A stretch of DNA of 64,000 bases, taken from positions 1,550,001-1,614,000 of the forward strand of contig NZ_CP067140.1 in assembly GCF_028553805.1 (NCBI RefSeq). The letters are read 5' to 3'. The DNA is from Paracoccus saliphilus. Lineage in GTDB: Bacteria; Pseudomonadota; Alphaproteobacteria; Rhodobacterales; Rhodobacteraceae. This document shows, piece by piece, positions 18,460-27,445 of the stretch (positions within the stretch are counted from its first letter, which is position 1; every line of letters begins with the position of its first letter). Position numbers and translations under genes: made by a program. Under the pieces are notes generated by a model. The model worked only from the letters and a program-made list of their open reading frames with translations. It had not been told where the DNA came from and did no database searches.

Positions 18460-19292
18460 TGGCCCTGCGGAAACCCTCTACCTTGCGTCGTATCCTGACG
18501 GTCGATCTGCCGATTCTGGCGATCCTCGCCTTCACCCTTGGCCCGTATCTGTGGATGTTCCTTACCTCGATCAGCCGGGAATCGACGCTCTTCACCGAGG
18601 GCCCGTCGATCTGGAACGCCACGATCGAGAATTATACGAGGCTGTTCGCCACGGTGGGCTTCGCGGATAACCTGATCGACAGTTTCATCGTTGCCGCGGG
18701 AACCGTGGCGGTCGGCCTGTCCCTGTCGGTCACCGCCGCCTATGCGTTCTCGCGGTTCAATTTCCGCGGCAAGCGCATCCTGATGCTGCAATTCCTGCTG
18801 ATCAACATGTTCCCGCTGGTGCTGCTGATCCTGCCGCTTTTCGTGCTGATGCGGATCCTGGGGCTGCTGGACACCCATCTGGCGCTGATCATCGCCAATT
18901 CCACGGTCGCCATTCCCTTCTCGATCTGGATGATGGTCAGCTACATGAACGGCATCCCGCGTTCGCTTGACGAGGCGGCGATGACCGATGGCTGCACGCG
19001 GATGCAGGCGCTGCGCCGTGTCGTGTTGCCGCTCTGTCTGCCGGGGATCATCGCCACCGGCATCTATATCTTCATCACCTCGTGGAACGAATATCTCTAT
19101 GCCCTCACCCTCGGCGGGCGGAACGTGCGGACGATCACCGTCGCCGTGCAGACCCTGATCGGGGAATACGAGGTGCAATGGGGCTTGCTGACCGCCGGCG
19201 GCATTGTCGGCGCGTTGCCGGCCACCGTGCTGTTCCTGCTGGTGCAAAAACGCCTGATCTCCGGCCTGACGCAGGGCGCGGTGAAGGGCTGA
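18459..19292 (+). CDS. Carbohydrate ABC transporter permease (MalG/UgpE type)
   Basis: This 277-residue permease has six membrane segments and the EAA loop LDEAAMTDGCTRMQALRRV. The start ATG at 18459 overlaps the previous stop by one base; the longer frame upstream is a shadow of the first permease. It is the second half of the import channel. Its stop is followed 18 bases later by a TTG-started epimerase gene. Confidence 0.9.
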   Translation: MALRKPSTLRRILTVDLPILAILAFTLGPYLWMFLTSISRESTLFTEGPSIWNATIENYTRLFATVGFADNLIDSFIVAAGTVAVGLSLSVTAAYAFSRFNFRGKRILMLQFLLINMFPLVLLILPLFVLMRILGLLDTHLALIIANSTVAIPFSIWMMVSYMNGIPRSLDEAAMTDGCTRMQALRRVVLPLCLPGIIATGIYIFITSWNEYLYALTLGGRNVRTITVAVQTLIGEYEVQWGLLTAGGIVGALPATVLFLLVQKRLISGLTQGAVKG

Positions 19293-19310
19293 GACGAAAA
19301 GGAAAAGAAC

Positions 19311-20198
19311 TTGGACAACCCGATTGGCATCATCTCGATGCAATTTACCCGCCCCTTCACGGGCAAGGATCTGCATTACGTCGCCAAGGCAGCCGAGCTT
19401 GGCTTTGATTTCGTGGAACTTCTGGTGCCCGAACCCGAGGACAACCTGCCGCTTGCGGATGTCCGGAAGGCCGCAGAGGATGCCGGTATGTTTTTCGTAC
19501 TGGCGGCGCGGGTGAACCCGCAGCGCAGCATCGCCTCGGAGGTTGCGGCGAACCGGCAGGGCGGGATCGACTATCTGAAACGCTGCGTCGAGACCGCCTC
19601 GGAGATCGGTGCGGACATCGTCGGCGGTCCGCTTTACGGTGAGCCGATGGTTTTTGCCGGGCGGCCCCCGGTGCCGCGCTCGGATGCCGAGATCGCGGCA
19701 CGGGCAGAGCGCACGATCAGTGGACTGGCCAAGGTTGCGCCCATCGCGCGGGCTGCAGGGGTGACATTCGCGCTGGAAGCGCTGAACCGGTTCGAAACCG
19801 ATATCGTCTCGACGACGCGTCAGGCGGTCGAGGTCGTGGATGCGGTCGGCGACAAGGGGTTGGGGGTCATGCTGGATACCTTCCACATGAACATGGAGGA
19901 ACGTTCGGTCCCCGACGCCATCCGCCTCGCCGGGAACCGTATCGTGCATTTCCAGGCCAACGAGAACCATCGCGGCCATCCCGGCACCGGTCATCTGGAC
20001 TGGCCGGCGATCATGCGCGCCCTGCACCAAGTCGATTACCGCGGGCCGATCTCGCTCGAACCCTTCCGCCGCGATGACGACCGCGTCGGCCTGCCCATCG
20101 CCCATTGGCGCGCCCCACGAGAGGACGAGAGCGCCAAGCTGCGCGCGGGTCTTGGCGTGATCCGGAACGCATTGACGCTGGCGGAGGTGGACCAATGA
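19311..20198 (+). CDS. Sugar epimerase/isomerase-like TIM-barrel protein (D-tagatose 3-epimerase superfamily)
   Basis: This 295-residue AP-endonuclease-2-like TIM barrel has metal-binding acidic/histidine positions recognisable in [16 protein letters not shown] and [10 protein letters not shown]. Relatives epimerise ketoses at C3 or isomerise hydroxypyruvate. The start is taken as TTG at 19311, because the first beta strand (IGIISMQF) lies before the first in-frame ATG and AAGGAAAAG sits just upstream. It is coupled to a Gfo/Idh/MocA dehydrogenase by ATGA, a common pairing for inositol, keto-sugar or rare-sugar breakdown. Confidence 0.82.
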   Translation: MDNPIGIISMQFTRPFTGKDLHYVAKAAELGFDFVELLVPEPEDNLPLADVRKAAEDAGMFFVLAARVNPQRSIASEVAANRQGGIDYLKRCVETASEIGADIVGGPLYGEPMVFAGRPPVPRSDAEIAARAERTISGLAKVAPIARAAGVTFALEALNRFETDIVSTTRQAVEVVDAVGDKGLGVMLDTFHMNMEERSVPDAIRLAGNRIVHFQANENHRGHPGTGHLDWPAIMRALHQVDYRGPISLEPFRRDDDRVGLPIAHWRAPREDESAKLRAGLGVIRNALTLAEVDQ

Positions 20199-21190
20199 TC
20201 AATATAGGTTGGATCGGTTGCGGCCGTCATGCGCGGCAGATGCTCTTGCCGCAACTGGGGCGCAACGATATCCGCATTGCCGCGCTTTGCGACCGCGATG
20301 GCGAGGCGCTGAAACGGACTGCTGCCGAATACGGGGTGACAGAGCTGCATTCCGATTTCCGCGAACTGGTCGCGACGCCCGGGCTGGATGCAATCGGTAT
20401 GGCGGTTGGACCCGAGCTTCACCACGCGGCCAGTCTTGCGGCGCTGGAAAAGGGGCTGCCGGTTTTCATGGAGAAGCCGCCAGCCGCAACCGCCGCTGGT
20501 GCGCAAGAACTGGCGCGGGCGGCGGAAAAGGCCGACAAGCCGGTGATCGTGGGCTTCATGAAGCGTTATTCCACCGGCAACCGGATCGCCAGAAATGTCC
20601 TGACCGGCGGCGATTTCGGCGATATCCTCGGCATCACCGGCGCCTATATGACCGCGCCGACCTATTTCCAGGGCGAGCCGGACTATACCGGCTTCTACCT
20701 GCATCACTGCGTGCATTACATGGACTTGATCCCGTGGTTCATCGGCGAGGATTTCGGGGATGTCCGGATTCGCAAAATCTCGCCGCAGCCCGGCAAGCTG
20801 CTCTTGCATATGGGCTTCACGACGGAAAGCGGGATCATCGGCAACGTGGTGATGGGCACAGTTCAGTCGCGCGGCACGCCGATGGAAGAGATCCGGATCA
20901 TGGGCGATCATGCCCGCCTGCATATCGACAATATCATCAACGTGTCCCTGTACCGCGACCCGCCCTTCAAGGCGGACGATCCGGGCGCCACGCTTGATCC
21001 GGCTTGCGATACGCTCAGCTGGACGCCGAATTTCACCGCCGCCGCGAACGAGGATCACAAGGGCTATGCCGCCCTGTTATCCGACGTCGCCGCGACATTT
21101 CGCGGCGATCCGCGTGGCGCGCCCGATATCGCCGATGCGGCCCGCGCGATGGAGCGGCTGGAACGGATGATCGCGCAGATCGAAGGGTAG
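20195..21190 (+). CDS. Gfo/Idh/MocA-family oxidoreductase
   Basis: This 331-residue NAD(P)-dependent dehydrogenase has an N-terminal Rossmann fold ([13 protein letters not shown]) and the EKPPAAT motif near residue 91 carrying the conserved lysine. A C-terminal alpha/beta domain includes [15 protein letters not shown]. The start at 20195 overlaps the epimerase stop as ATGA. Substrates in the family are sugars, inositols and their acids. It is the last clear gene of the GntR-controlled operon. Confidence 0.87.
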   Translation: MINIGWIGCGRHARQMLLPQLGRNDIRIAALCDRDGEALKRTAAEYGVTELHSDFRELVATPGLDAIGMAVGPELHHAASLAALEKGLPVFMEKPPAATAAGAQELARAAEKADKPVIVGFMKRYSTGNRIARNVLTGGDFGDILGITGAYMTAPTYFQGEPDYTGFYLHHCVHYMDLIPWFIGEDFGDVRIRKISPQPGKLLLHMGFTTESGIIGNVVMGTVQSRGTPMEEIRIMGDHARLHIDNIINVSLYRDPPFKADDPGATLDPACDTLSWTPNFTAAANEDHKGYAALLSDVAATFRGDPRGAPDIADAARAMERLERMIAQIEG

Positions 21191-21310
21191 GGAGGGTTCC
21201 GTCACGCTGGACATGAAGGCCTCCTTCGGCAAACCTGCGGTTGCGATGCTGTGGATATCTTGGGCGTATCGCGGCAAGGACTGTTGTTTGAGCGAAAGAC
21301 GGAGGAAAGC

Positions 21311-21979
21311 GTGACCTACGAACCCGTGCCCTTGCCCGACCGCGTGCAATTGTCGCCCGATGCCTCGCTGGAGTCAGTGCGGGCGTTTCGGGACCACATG
21401 CGGCGACGGCATAGCGTGCGCGACTTTTCCGATGCGCCGGTGTCGCGCGCGGTGATCGAGGCCTGTATCGAGACCGCGGGAAGCGCGCCATCGGGGGCAA
21501 ACCAGCAGCCCTGGCATTTTGTCGCGATCGGAGATCCGGCAATGAAGGCGCGTATCCGCGAGGCGGCGGAAGAGGAAGAGCGGGCCTTTTATGCCGGCGG
21601 TGGCGGCGATGCCTGGCTGGCGGCGCTGGAGCCGGTTGGCACCGGACCCGAAAAGCCCCACCTGACCATTGCCCCGTGGCTGATCGTGGTTTTCGCGCAG
21701 CGCTACGGGGTGCGGGACGGTGAGCGGCACAAGCATTACTATGTTCCCGAAAGCGTCGGCATTGCCTGCGGGTTGCTGATTGCCGCGATCCATCATGCCG
21801 GACTGGTCACCCTGACGCATACTCCCAATCCGATGAAGTTCCTCAACGAGCTTTGCGAGCGGCCCGAGAATGAAAAGCCGGTGATGATCCTGCCCGTCGG
21901 GTTACCTGCCGATGAAGCTCATGTCCCGGCCATTGCCAAGGTCAAGAAGCCGCTTGACGAGATCCTGTCGGTATTCTGA
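21311..21979 (+). CDS. Nitroreductase-family flavoprotein
   Basis: This 222-residue FMN protein has the SVRDF segment near the N-terminus and SAPSGANQQPWHFV, both typical of nitroreductases close to iodotyrosine deiodinase and BluB-like branches. A GTG start at 21311 is chosen because GGAGG lies five bases upstream. An ATG at 21251 exists but has no ribosome site. It lies 120 bases after the dehydrogenase and may be separately transcribed. It reduces an unknown aromatic, nitro or halogenated compound with NAD(P)H. Confidence 0.8.
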   Translation: MTYEPVPLPDRVQLSPDASLESVRAFRDHMRRRHSVRDFSDAPVSRAVIEACIETAGSAPSGANQQPWHFVAIGDPAMKARIREAAEEEERAFYAGGGGDAWLAALEPVGTGPEKPHLTIAPWLIVVFAQRYGVRDGERHKHYYVPESVGIACGLLIAAIHHAGLVTLTHTPNPMKFLNELCERPENEKPVMILPVGLPADEAHVPAIAKVKKPLDEILSVF

Positions 21980-22454
21980 ATGGTCCGATTGGACGAGAAC
22001 CTGCCGGCCTGAAGCGTTTCCTGCTGGCTTCCGGCCCACCGATCATCGGGGTCGCCCATGATATAAGTGGTCCTGGTGCCGAGGCGGATATCTCCGGCAT
22101 GGGCTTCGCCACAGCATGGGGACAGGCACGGTTATGATTGCCTTGCATAATCTTGGATGACTTTCAAAGCACTGGCCGTGCGAGGCGATGTTCCCGAATG
22201 TTCCGGGGGCAAATCTGTCAAGGGGACATTTGGCAGGAATGAGGCTGCCGACATGTCAAGCACCCCACGCGGCTTGACAGCATGCTTCAACTGGGGAACA
22301 GGTCATTTCCACGATATTGCCTACCCGATATGTTGGAGGCGCCCGCCTGCGTAAACCGTTAATATGTTTTTGTTTTTGTTAAAATCATACAGATATCTGA
22401 CGATTCTTTCATTCGCTCTGCCGTCAAATATTAAGATCTTGCGCCGATATTTCG
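21980..22454. other. 475-base gap upstream of fixL
   Basis: No convincing gene is visible. A 65-codon frame at 22157-22354 lacks a ribosome site and family resemblance. The stretch becomes AT-rich near 22360-22430, as expected for the fixL promoter. I found no canonical FNR/FixK box. Confidence 0.5.
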
Positions 22455-23843
22455 ATGGAAGCATCGAGGCGACAGATGATTTTTGACGGAGTGGGATTTT
22501 CGTGGCTTCCGCCACTTCTTTCGCTGGCAGTACTTGTTGCGGCCTTGTTCGCAGGACGGCGGCCCGGATTGTTCGTACTGGTGGCAGGCGGCATCGTTCC
22601 TGTCGTCGCGATCGAACTGTTGCCAGGCATCGATCTGGTCGATGCGATCTGTTTCCTGTTGCTGTCAGTGGCCCTGGTCCTTGTGGGCCTGGGCCATCGC
22701 GACGCAAGAGCGCGAGTGCGCGATCTGCGGGAGCAGCTTGAGGCGCGAGAAGCCCATCTGCGCTCGATTCTCTGCACGGTTCTTGACGCGACAATCGTCA
22801 TTGACAAGCAAGGCAGGATCATCTCGTTCAATCAGGCCGCGGTTCGTCAGTTCGGTTATCCCGAAGCCGAAGCGGTGGGGCAGAATGTCAATATGCTGAT
22901 GCCGGAGCCGTACCGGGGTGAACATGACGGTTATATTCACAGGTATCAAACGACGCGTGAACGTCGGATCATCGGCGTCGATCGTGTCGTCGTCGGCAGG
23001 CGGAAGGATGGTTCCACATTCCCGATGAAGCTTGCGGTCGGTGAAACGAGGAGTGGCGGCGAAACCTTTTTCACCGGCTTCATCCGCGACCTTACCGAGC
23101 GCGCGGAATCAGAGGCTCGACTCGAAGAAATACAGGGAGAGTTGGCGCGTTTGTCCCGGCTTAACGAGCTGGGTGAAATGGCATCTACCCTGGCGCATGA
23201 GTTGAACCAGCCGTTATCGGCGATTGCCAATTATGTGCAGGGGTGCAAACGGCTGCTGAAGAATATGGATGATGCGGCTGCCCTGCACTTGCGCGAGGCG
23301 CTGGAGGAAACCGCGGACCAATCGCTGCGGGCGGGGAAGATCATTCATCACCTGCGCGAATTCGTGACGGGCGGCAGTACCGAGAAGCGACCCGAGGACC
23401 TCAACAAGCTGGTCGAAGAGGCTGGTGCCCTGGCCCTGGTCGGTTCGCGCGAGATGAGCCTGCATACGGTGTTCGATTTCGAGACGGGCCCGAAGCAGGT
23501 CGTGGTGGATCGCATCCAGATTCAGCAGGTGCTGATAAACCTCATGCGGAACGCCATGGATGCCATGAAGGAAAGCGAAATGCGCGAACTGGTGGTACGC
23601 ATTCGGCAAGGCGCGGCAGAACAAGCCGTGGTGGAGGTTTGCGATACCGGCCCCGGCGTGTCCGAGGAAATAACCGGTCAGTTGTTCCAGCCTTTCGTGA
23701 CGACCAAGCCCGGGGGCATGGGGATGGGGCTGTCCATATCCAAGCGGATCATCGAATCCCACGGCGGTAAATTGACCATGCAGAACAACGAGAAGGGAGG
23801 AGCGGTTTTCCGCTTTACCCTGCCCATGAAGACGGAGCGATAG
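22455..23843 (+). CDS. fixL: Oxygen-sensor histidine kinase FixL
   Basis: This 462-residue membrane kinase has hydrophobic helices near residues 18-34, 38-57 and 62-80, a short coiled linker (85-102), a heme PAS domain (about 103-215) and a HisKA/HATPase core with the phosphorylated His248 in AHELNQP. The PAS domain keeps the heme ligand (His157 in EHDGY) and the oxygen-sensing arginines (Arg163 and Arg177, corresponding to Arg206 and Arg220 of Bradyrhizobium FixL). It is therefore a true oxygen sensor rather than a generic PAS kinase. The response regulator FixJ follows after seven bases. Confidence 0.9.
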   Translation: MEASRRQMIFDGVGFSWLPPLLSLAVLVAALFAGRRPGLFVLVAGGIVPVVAIELLPGIDLVDAICFLLLSVALVLVGLGHRDARARVRDLREQLEAREAHLRSILCTVLDATIVIDKQGRIISFNQAAVRQFGYPEAEAVGQNVNMLMPEPYRGEHDGYIHRYQTTRERRIIGVDRVVVGRRKDGSTFPMKLAVGETRSGGETFFTGFIRDLTERAESEARLEEIQGELARLSRLNELGEMASTLAHELNQPLSAIANYVQGCKRLLKNMDDAAALHLREALEETADQSLRAGKIIHHLREFVTGGSTEKRPEDLNKLVEEAGALALVGSREMSLHTVFDFETGPKQVVVDRIQIQQVLINLMRNAMDAMKESEMRELVVRIRQGAAEQAVVEVCDTGPGVSEEITGQLFQPFVTTKPGGMGMGLSISKRIIESHGGKLTMQNNEKGGAVFRFTLPMKTER

Positions 23844-23850
23844 CTGGAAG

Positions 23851-24468
23851 ATGAGCGATGAAGTGGTAATCCATATCGTTGACGACGAGGAGCCTGTCAG
23901 AAAATCCTTGGCCTTCCTGATGACCGTATCGGGTCATGCGGTACGGGTACATAACTCGGCAAGCTCCTTTCTCTCGGTTGCCAAGGATCTGGATCATGCC
24001 TGTCTTGTGACCGATTTGCGGATGCCCGAAATGAACGGGGTCGAACTGCTTCAACAATTGCAACGCGAGGATGCGATGATACCGGCCATTGTGATCACCG
24101 GGCATGCCGATGTGCCGATGGCGGTCGAGGCGATGAAGGCCGGTGCGCTCGATTTCATCGAGAAGCCGTTCGTGGATGAGGTTCTGCTGGATGCGGTTGC
24201 AGGGGCAATTGCCGAATTGGGGAGAAAGTTGCGCAATGCGGAGGATGTCTTGGCTACGCGCCAGCGGATCGATCAACTCAGCGAAAGAGAACGCCAGGTG
24301 ATGGAGGGCATTGTCGCGGGTTTGCCCAACAAGACCATTGCCTACAATCTCAATATCAGTCCGCGGACGGTGGAGGCTCATCGTGCGAATGTCATGGCCA
24401 GAATGAATGCCAGGAACTTGCCGGCACTCGTGAGAATGGTTCTTGCGGCAGAGGCAGATAAGTCCTGA
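23851..24468 (+). CDS. fixJ: Response regulator FixJ
   Basis: This 205-residue protein has a receiver domain (about 5-118; phosphoacceptor Asp55 in TDLRMPEMNG, acidic pair DD at 11-12, lysine in IEKPF) and a LuxR-type helix-turn-helix (about 140-200, LSERERQVMEGIVAG and ISPRTVEAHRANV). FixL phosphorylates FixJ at low oxygen, and FixJ then activates fixK-type and microaerobic genes elsewhere. No target operon is visible next to it. Confidence 0.92.
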   Translation: MSDEVVIHIVDDEEPVRKSLAFLMTVSGHAVRVHNSASSFLSVAKDLDHACLVTDLRMPEMNGVELLQQLQREDAMIPAIVITGHADVPMAVEAMKAGALDFIEKPFVDEVLLDAVAGAIAELGRKLRNAEDVLATRQRIDQLSERERQVMEGIVAGLPNKTIAYNLNISPRTVEAHRANVMARMNARNLPALVRMVLAAEADKS

Positions 24469-24743
24469 GTTTCTTTTTGCCTGCAGATACCTCATCCAGA
24501 GGCTATGGAACAAGCTTGTCAGGATCATTGGCTGTTTCCCGGCACGGCTGACGCAACCAGCTGAATCTCGATGGGGCCATTCTCCAGTTCGTTTCCGTAC
24601 GAAATCGCTAGCTATGAGCTGGCCAAGGAGAAATTCCGTGACGTATTTTTATGATAAGATGTTGAAATAATTTGTGAACCCGGTGGGTTTCATTCCCCCC
24701 TTGGCCTCCACCTTCGGAGGAAAAAAGGGTTTTGCTCCCCTAG

Positions 24744-25582
24744 GGTCTGGCCCCATTGATTTTCGTTGCATGGCGTGATTCACCGGTCGGAAATTGAGCG
24801 GTAATATGAGCAATCTCTTCTGGCTGAGTGACGAGCAGATGGCGCGTCTTGAGCCCTATTTCCCGAAGTCCCACGGCAAGCCACGTGTTGATGACCGTCG
24901 TGTTTTGAGCGGCATAATTTTCATTAACCGCAATGGGTTACGTTGGCGCGATGCGCCGAAAGAATATGGCCCTCATAAGACGCTCTATAATCGCTGGAAG
25001 CGATGGAGCGAGAAGGGAATCTTCGCACAGATCATGATTGGCCTGACTGCCGAAACCAGCGAGGAGAAAACGGTGATGATCGATGCGACATATCTCAAGG
25101 CACACCGCACAGCGACCAGCCTGGGCGTTAAAAAAGGGGGCGTGGGCGCCTGATCGGCAGAACCAAGGGCGGGATGAACACCAAACTGCATGCCGTCACA
25201 GATGCGAAGGGCCGCCTGATCCGGTTCTTCATGTCGGCCGGACAGGTGAGCGATTATACCGGTGCGGCGGCCCTGCTGGACGGCCTGCCGAAGGCGGATT
25301 GGATCCTCGGGGACCGTGGATGCGATGCCGACTGGCTTCGAGAAACATTAAAAGACAAAGGGATGAAGGTTTGCATCCCGGGTCGAAAGTTCCGCAAGAA
25401 GACTATGAAATACGACGAGCGGCGAGACAAACGCCGCAATCGGATTGAAATCATGTTCGGCCGGCTGAAGGATTGGCGCCGCGTGGCAACCCGATATGAT
25501 CGCTGTTCGGAGACCTTCCTCTCCACCATCGCACTTGCCGCCACGATCCTATTTTGGCCCTGAAACGCAATGTGATGGAGCC
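24744..25582 (+). mobile_element. IS5-family insertion sequence (IS427 group)
   Basis: An element of about 839 bases is bounded by imperfect terminal inverted repeats beginning GGTCTGG (left) and GGCTCC (right, read inward), with shared CATTG and TTTC blocks. TAG, extendable to CTAG, flanks both ends as the target duplication. It carries a two-frame transposase. Size and organisation fit the IS427 group. Ends are read by eye and could be off by a base or two. Confidence 0.75.
24806..25563 (+). CDS. IS427-group transposase, two frames joined by programmed frameshift
   Basis: The first frame (24806-25153) encodes the N-terminal half (LFWLSDEQMARLEPYFP) including the first acidic residue in MIDATYLKAHRT. 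The second, shifted by -1, encodes the rest (RLIGRTKGGMNTKLHAVTD, then LGDRGCDADW with the second aspartate and the final acidic region in IEIMFGRLKDW). Near 25131 the sequence AAAAAAGGGGG is the usual slippery signal in this group. Reading -1 there restores the conserved KKRGRGRLIGR junction. The frames therefore probably encode one working DDE transposase rather than a mutated gene. Confidence 0.85.
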
Positions 25583-25590
25583 TAGTGCTT

Positions 25591-27261
25591 TCATTGCCCG
25601 AATATGTCGTTTTCGGCCTTGCCTAGCCCCTCCAACACCATCTTGCGATGATAGGCGTCTCGGGACGGGTAGAGGGTTTGTGTCCGCATTTTGGCCTCGC
25701 CCTGATGGAACCGTATGAATTGGCCGCCCGTTTCCGCGGTGACCTGGCCCCATTCGGGCAAACCCTCACCGTTGGGATCTCCCGTCTTGACGAAGTTGGC
25801 GAGATAGCCGCTTGCCAAATCCCGCATGGCAAGATCCGGGTCGGTCCATGGGCGCTGGTTCGGGTCATCTTCACGCAGTGAAGCGTTGAAATAATAGATA
25901 TCCGCCGCGTGATAAGCACCACGGAATCCCTCGTTGTCGCCGGGAGGCGCGTGATCCCAATACCACAACCAGATATCCGCGTCTTCGCTATGGGCCTTGG
26001 CAAATTCAGCGCCCAGTCGCACATATTGAAACATCCGGTCGTTCTGCATCCGTATGTGAAGCCGGTAGGCGTCCAGATCGGTCATCGGCACATAGAGATC
26101 AAATACCTCCTCATTCTCCCAGCCCACCATGTAGGGGCGGGCAGTCGCCAAATCGAGAACTGCCTGACGATACTCTTCAGGCGTCATCTCGCCATCCGGA
26201 TCGCCGCCCAGGCTGGTGCGTTCATCTGCGGTCTGCCCGATCATGATGTCGAGCCCGCCGAAATCGCCCGGCTGCAGCAGGTCCACCGAATCTTCTGTGA
26301 AGCTATGGCCGTCAATGGTGTAGAACTGGTTGCTGGCCGTTGCATTGGACAGTAGGCGGTAGAGTGATCTGTCACTGCCATTGAACGGTGCGAGCCAAGT
26401 CTCGTCGGGAATTTCCCTCAGTTCCGCAAGTGTCATGGGCCGCCCGAAAAGTTCGTCGACTGCGGCCTGATTATTCTTCATCTTTGCTTCGACGGCCATG
26501 GTCTTGCCCGGTAGGAATCCGGTGAAGCTTGACGATATGACCGCCCGGTCAAAAAGCCCTTCCGCAAGCGGTGAGCGCAAGAGTGCCACCGTGTTCTCTG
26601 CGCCCGCCGACTGGCCGCCGATGGTGACGGTTTCAGGATCGCCGCCAAAGCCATCGATATTGTCGCGGATCCATTCCAACGCGTCGACAAGGTCGAGTAT
26701 TGCGTAATTACCCACAGCGCCCTGGGGGTTTTCTTCGGCCATTTCCGGCAGGGCCATGAAGCCAAAAGGTCCCAACCTGTACTGGACCGATACGACGATA
26801 AGGCCGTGTGAGGCCAGTTCGGCTGCCTGAAGGTCATCATATTGCGCCGAGCCGGTCCGGTTCGCGCCGCCATGGATCAGCATATAAACCGGCAGGTTCT
26901 CGTCAGCGCCCTGGCTTGGGGTCCAGATGTTGAGCACCAGCCCATCATCATTGGCGATCTCGTTGCCTTCCGGATCGTGGTCTTGGAACATCTTTGGGCC
27001 GGGGGTATCCGCAAGATGAATTCCCTCCCAGGGTTTGACAGGAGGCGCGGGGCGCCAGCGGTTATCGCCTCCGACATTTCCGGCGAATGGCACGCCAAGA
27101 AAGGCGGTAATTCCCTCAGTGTCGGAAGGTACGCCCGCAACGAGCCCACCTTCCACCTTCACTGGTCCAAGCCGAGTGTCTTTTGCATTCGACATCGTCG
27201 AGAATGCCATCAAGACGCAGGCAATCGACAATGCCGCCCTACCTATCCTGTAATGTCGCAA
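25591..27261 (-). CDS. Secreted carboxylesterase type B
   Basis: This 556-residue alpha/beta hydrolase has a signal peptide (about 1-26, ending MSNA), nucleophile Ser218 in GGQSAGAE, oxyanion HGG (130-132) and a catalytic histidine in AYHAADI. The frame is open to 27507, but I choose the TTG at 27261. AGGAGG lies eight bases upstream and the signal peptide then begins properly; no ATG does this. The stop is only eight bases from the IS427-type right end, and the gene diverges from a truncated TonB receptor. Substrate unknown, perhaps an ester of an imported iron chelator or lipid. Confidence 0.8.
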   Translation of the reverse strand: MRHYRIGRAALSIACVLMAFSTMSNAKDTRLGPVKVEGGLVAGVPSDTEGITAFLGVPFAGNVGGDNRWRPAPPVKPWEGIHLADTPGPKMFQDHDPEGNEIANDDGLVLNIWTPSQGADENLPVYMLIHGGANRTGSAQYDDLQAAELASHGLIVVSVQYRLGPFGFMALPEMAEENPQGAVGNYAILDLVDALEWIRDNIDGFGGDPETVTIGGQSAGAENTVALLRSPLAEGLFDRAVISSSFTGFLPGKTMAVEAKMKNNQAAVDELFGRPMTLAELREIPDETWLAPFNGSDRSLYRLLSNATASNQFYTIDGHSFTEDSVDLLQPGDFGGLDIMIGQTADERTSLGGDPDGEMTPEEYRQAVLDLATARPYMVGWENEEVFDLYVPMTDLDAYRLHIRMQNDRMFQYVRLGAEFAKAHSEDADIWLWYWDHAPPGDNEGFRGAYHAADIYYFNASLREDDPNQRPWTDPDLAMRDLASGYLANFVKTGDPNGEGLPEWGQVTAETGGQFIRFHQGEAKMRTQTLYPSRDAYHRKMVLEGLGKAENDIFGQ

Positions 27262-27445
27262 CAGTTGCTCCTCCTGTTGTCCGCCCCATGATGGTTGTGG
27301 TGATGCGATCGGCGGGAAAGCAGGTAGGGTATTTGCCGGAACTTGCGCATTCACCTCATCCATCGTTTCCGTGGGATTGATGTTCTGACCCGCCATATCG
27401 AAGTTATTGAAATATCCTGCGAACGAGTAGCGTTGCGCGGGGCAT

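Noticed and set aside
18426-20195. A 589-codon minus-strand frame opposite the permease, epimerase and dehydrogenase genes
   Set aside because: Long only because of high GC; composition rich in His/Arg/Gln and no family resemblance.
22275-22291. TTGACAGCATGCTTCAA as an FNR/FixK box upstream of fixL
   Set aside because: Spacing and inner bases do not fit TTGAT-N4-ATCAA; probably chance symmetry.
22157-22354. A 65-codon frame upstream of fixL
   Set aside because: No ribosome site, no recognisable family, and it lies in the promoter-type gap.
24700-24726. Rho-independent terminator for fixJ
   Set aside because: The small hairpin is followed by A residues rather than T on the coding strand; resemblance to tRNA-Arg is the more interesting feature.
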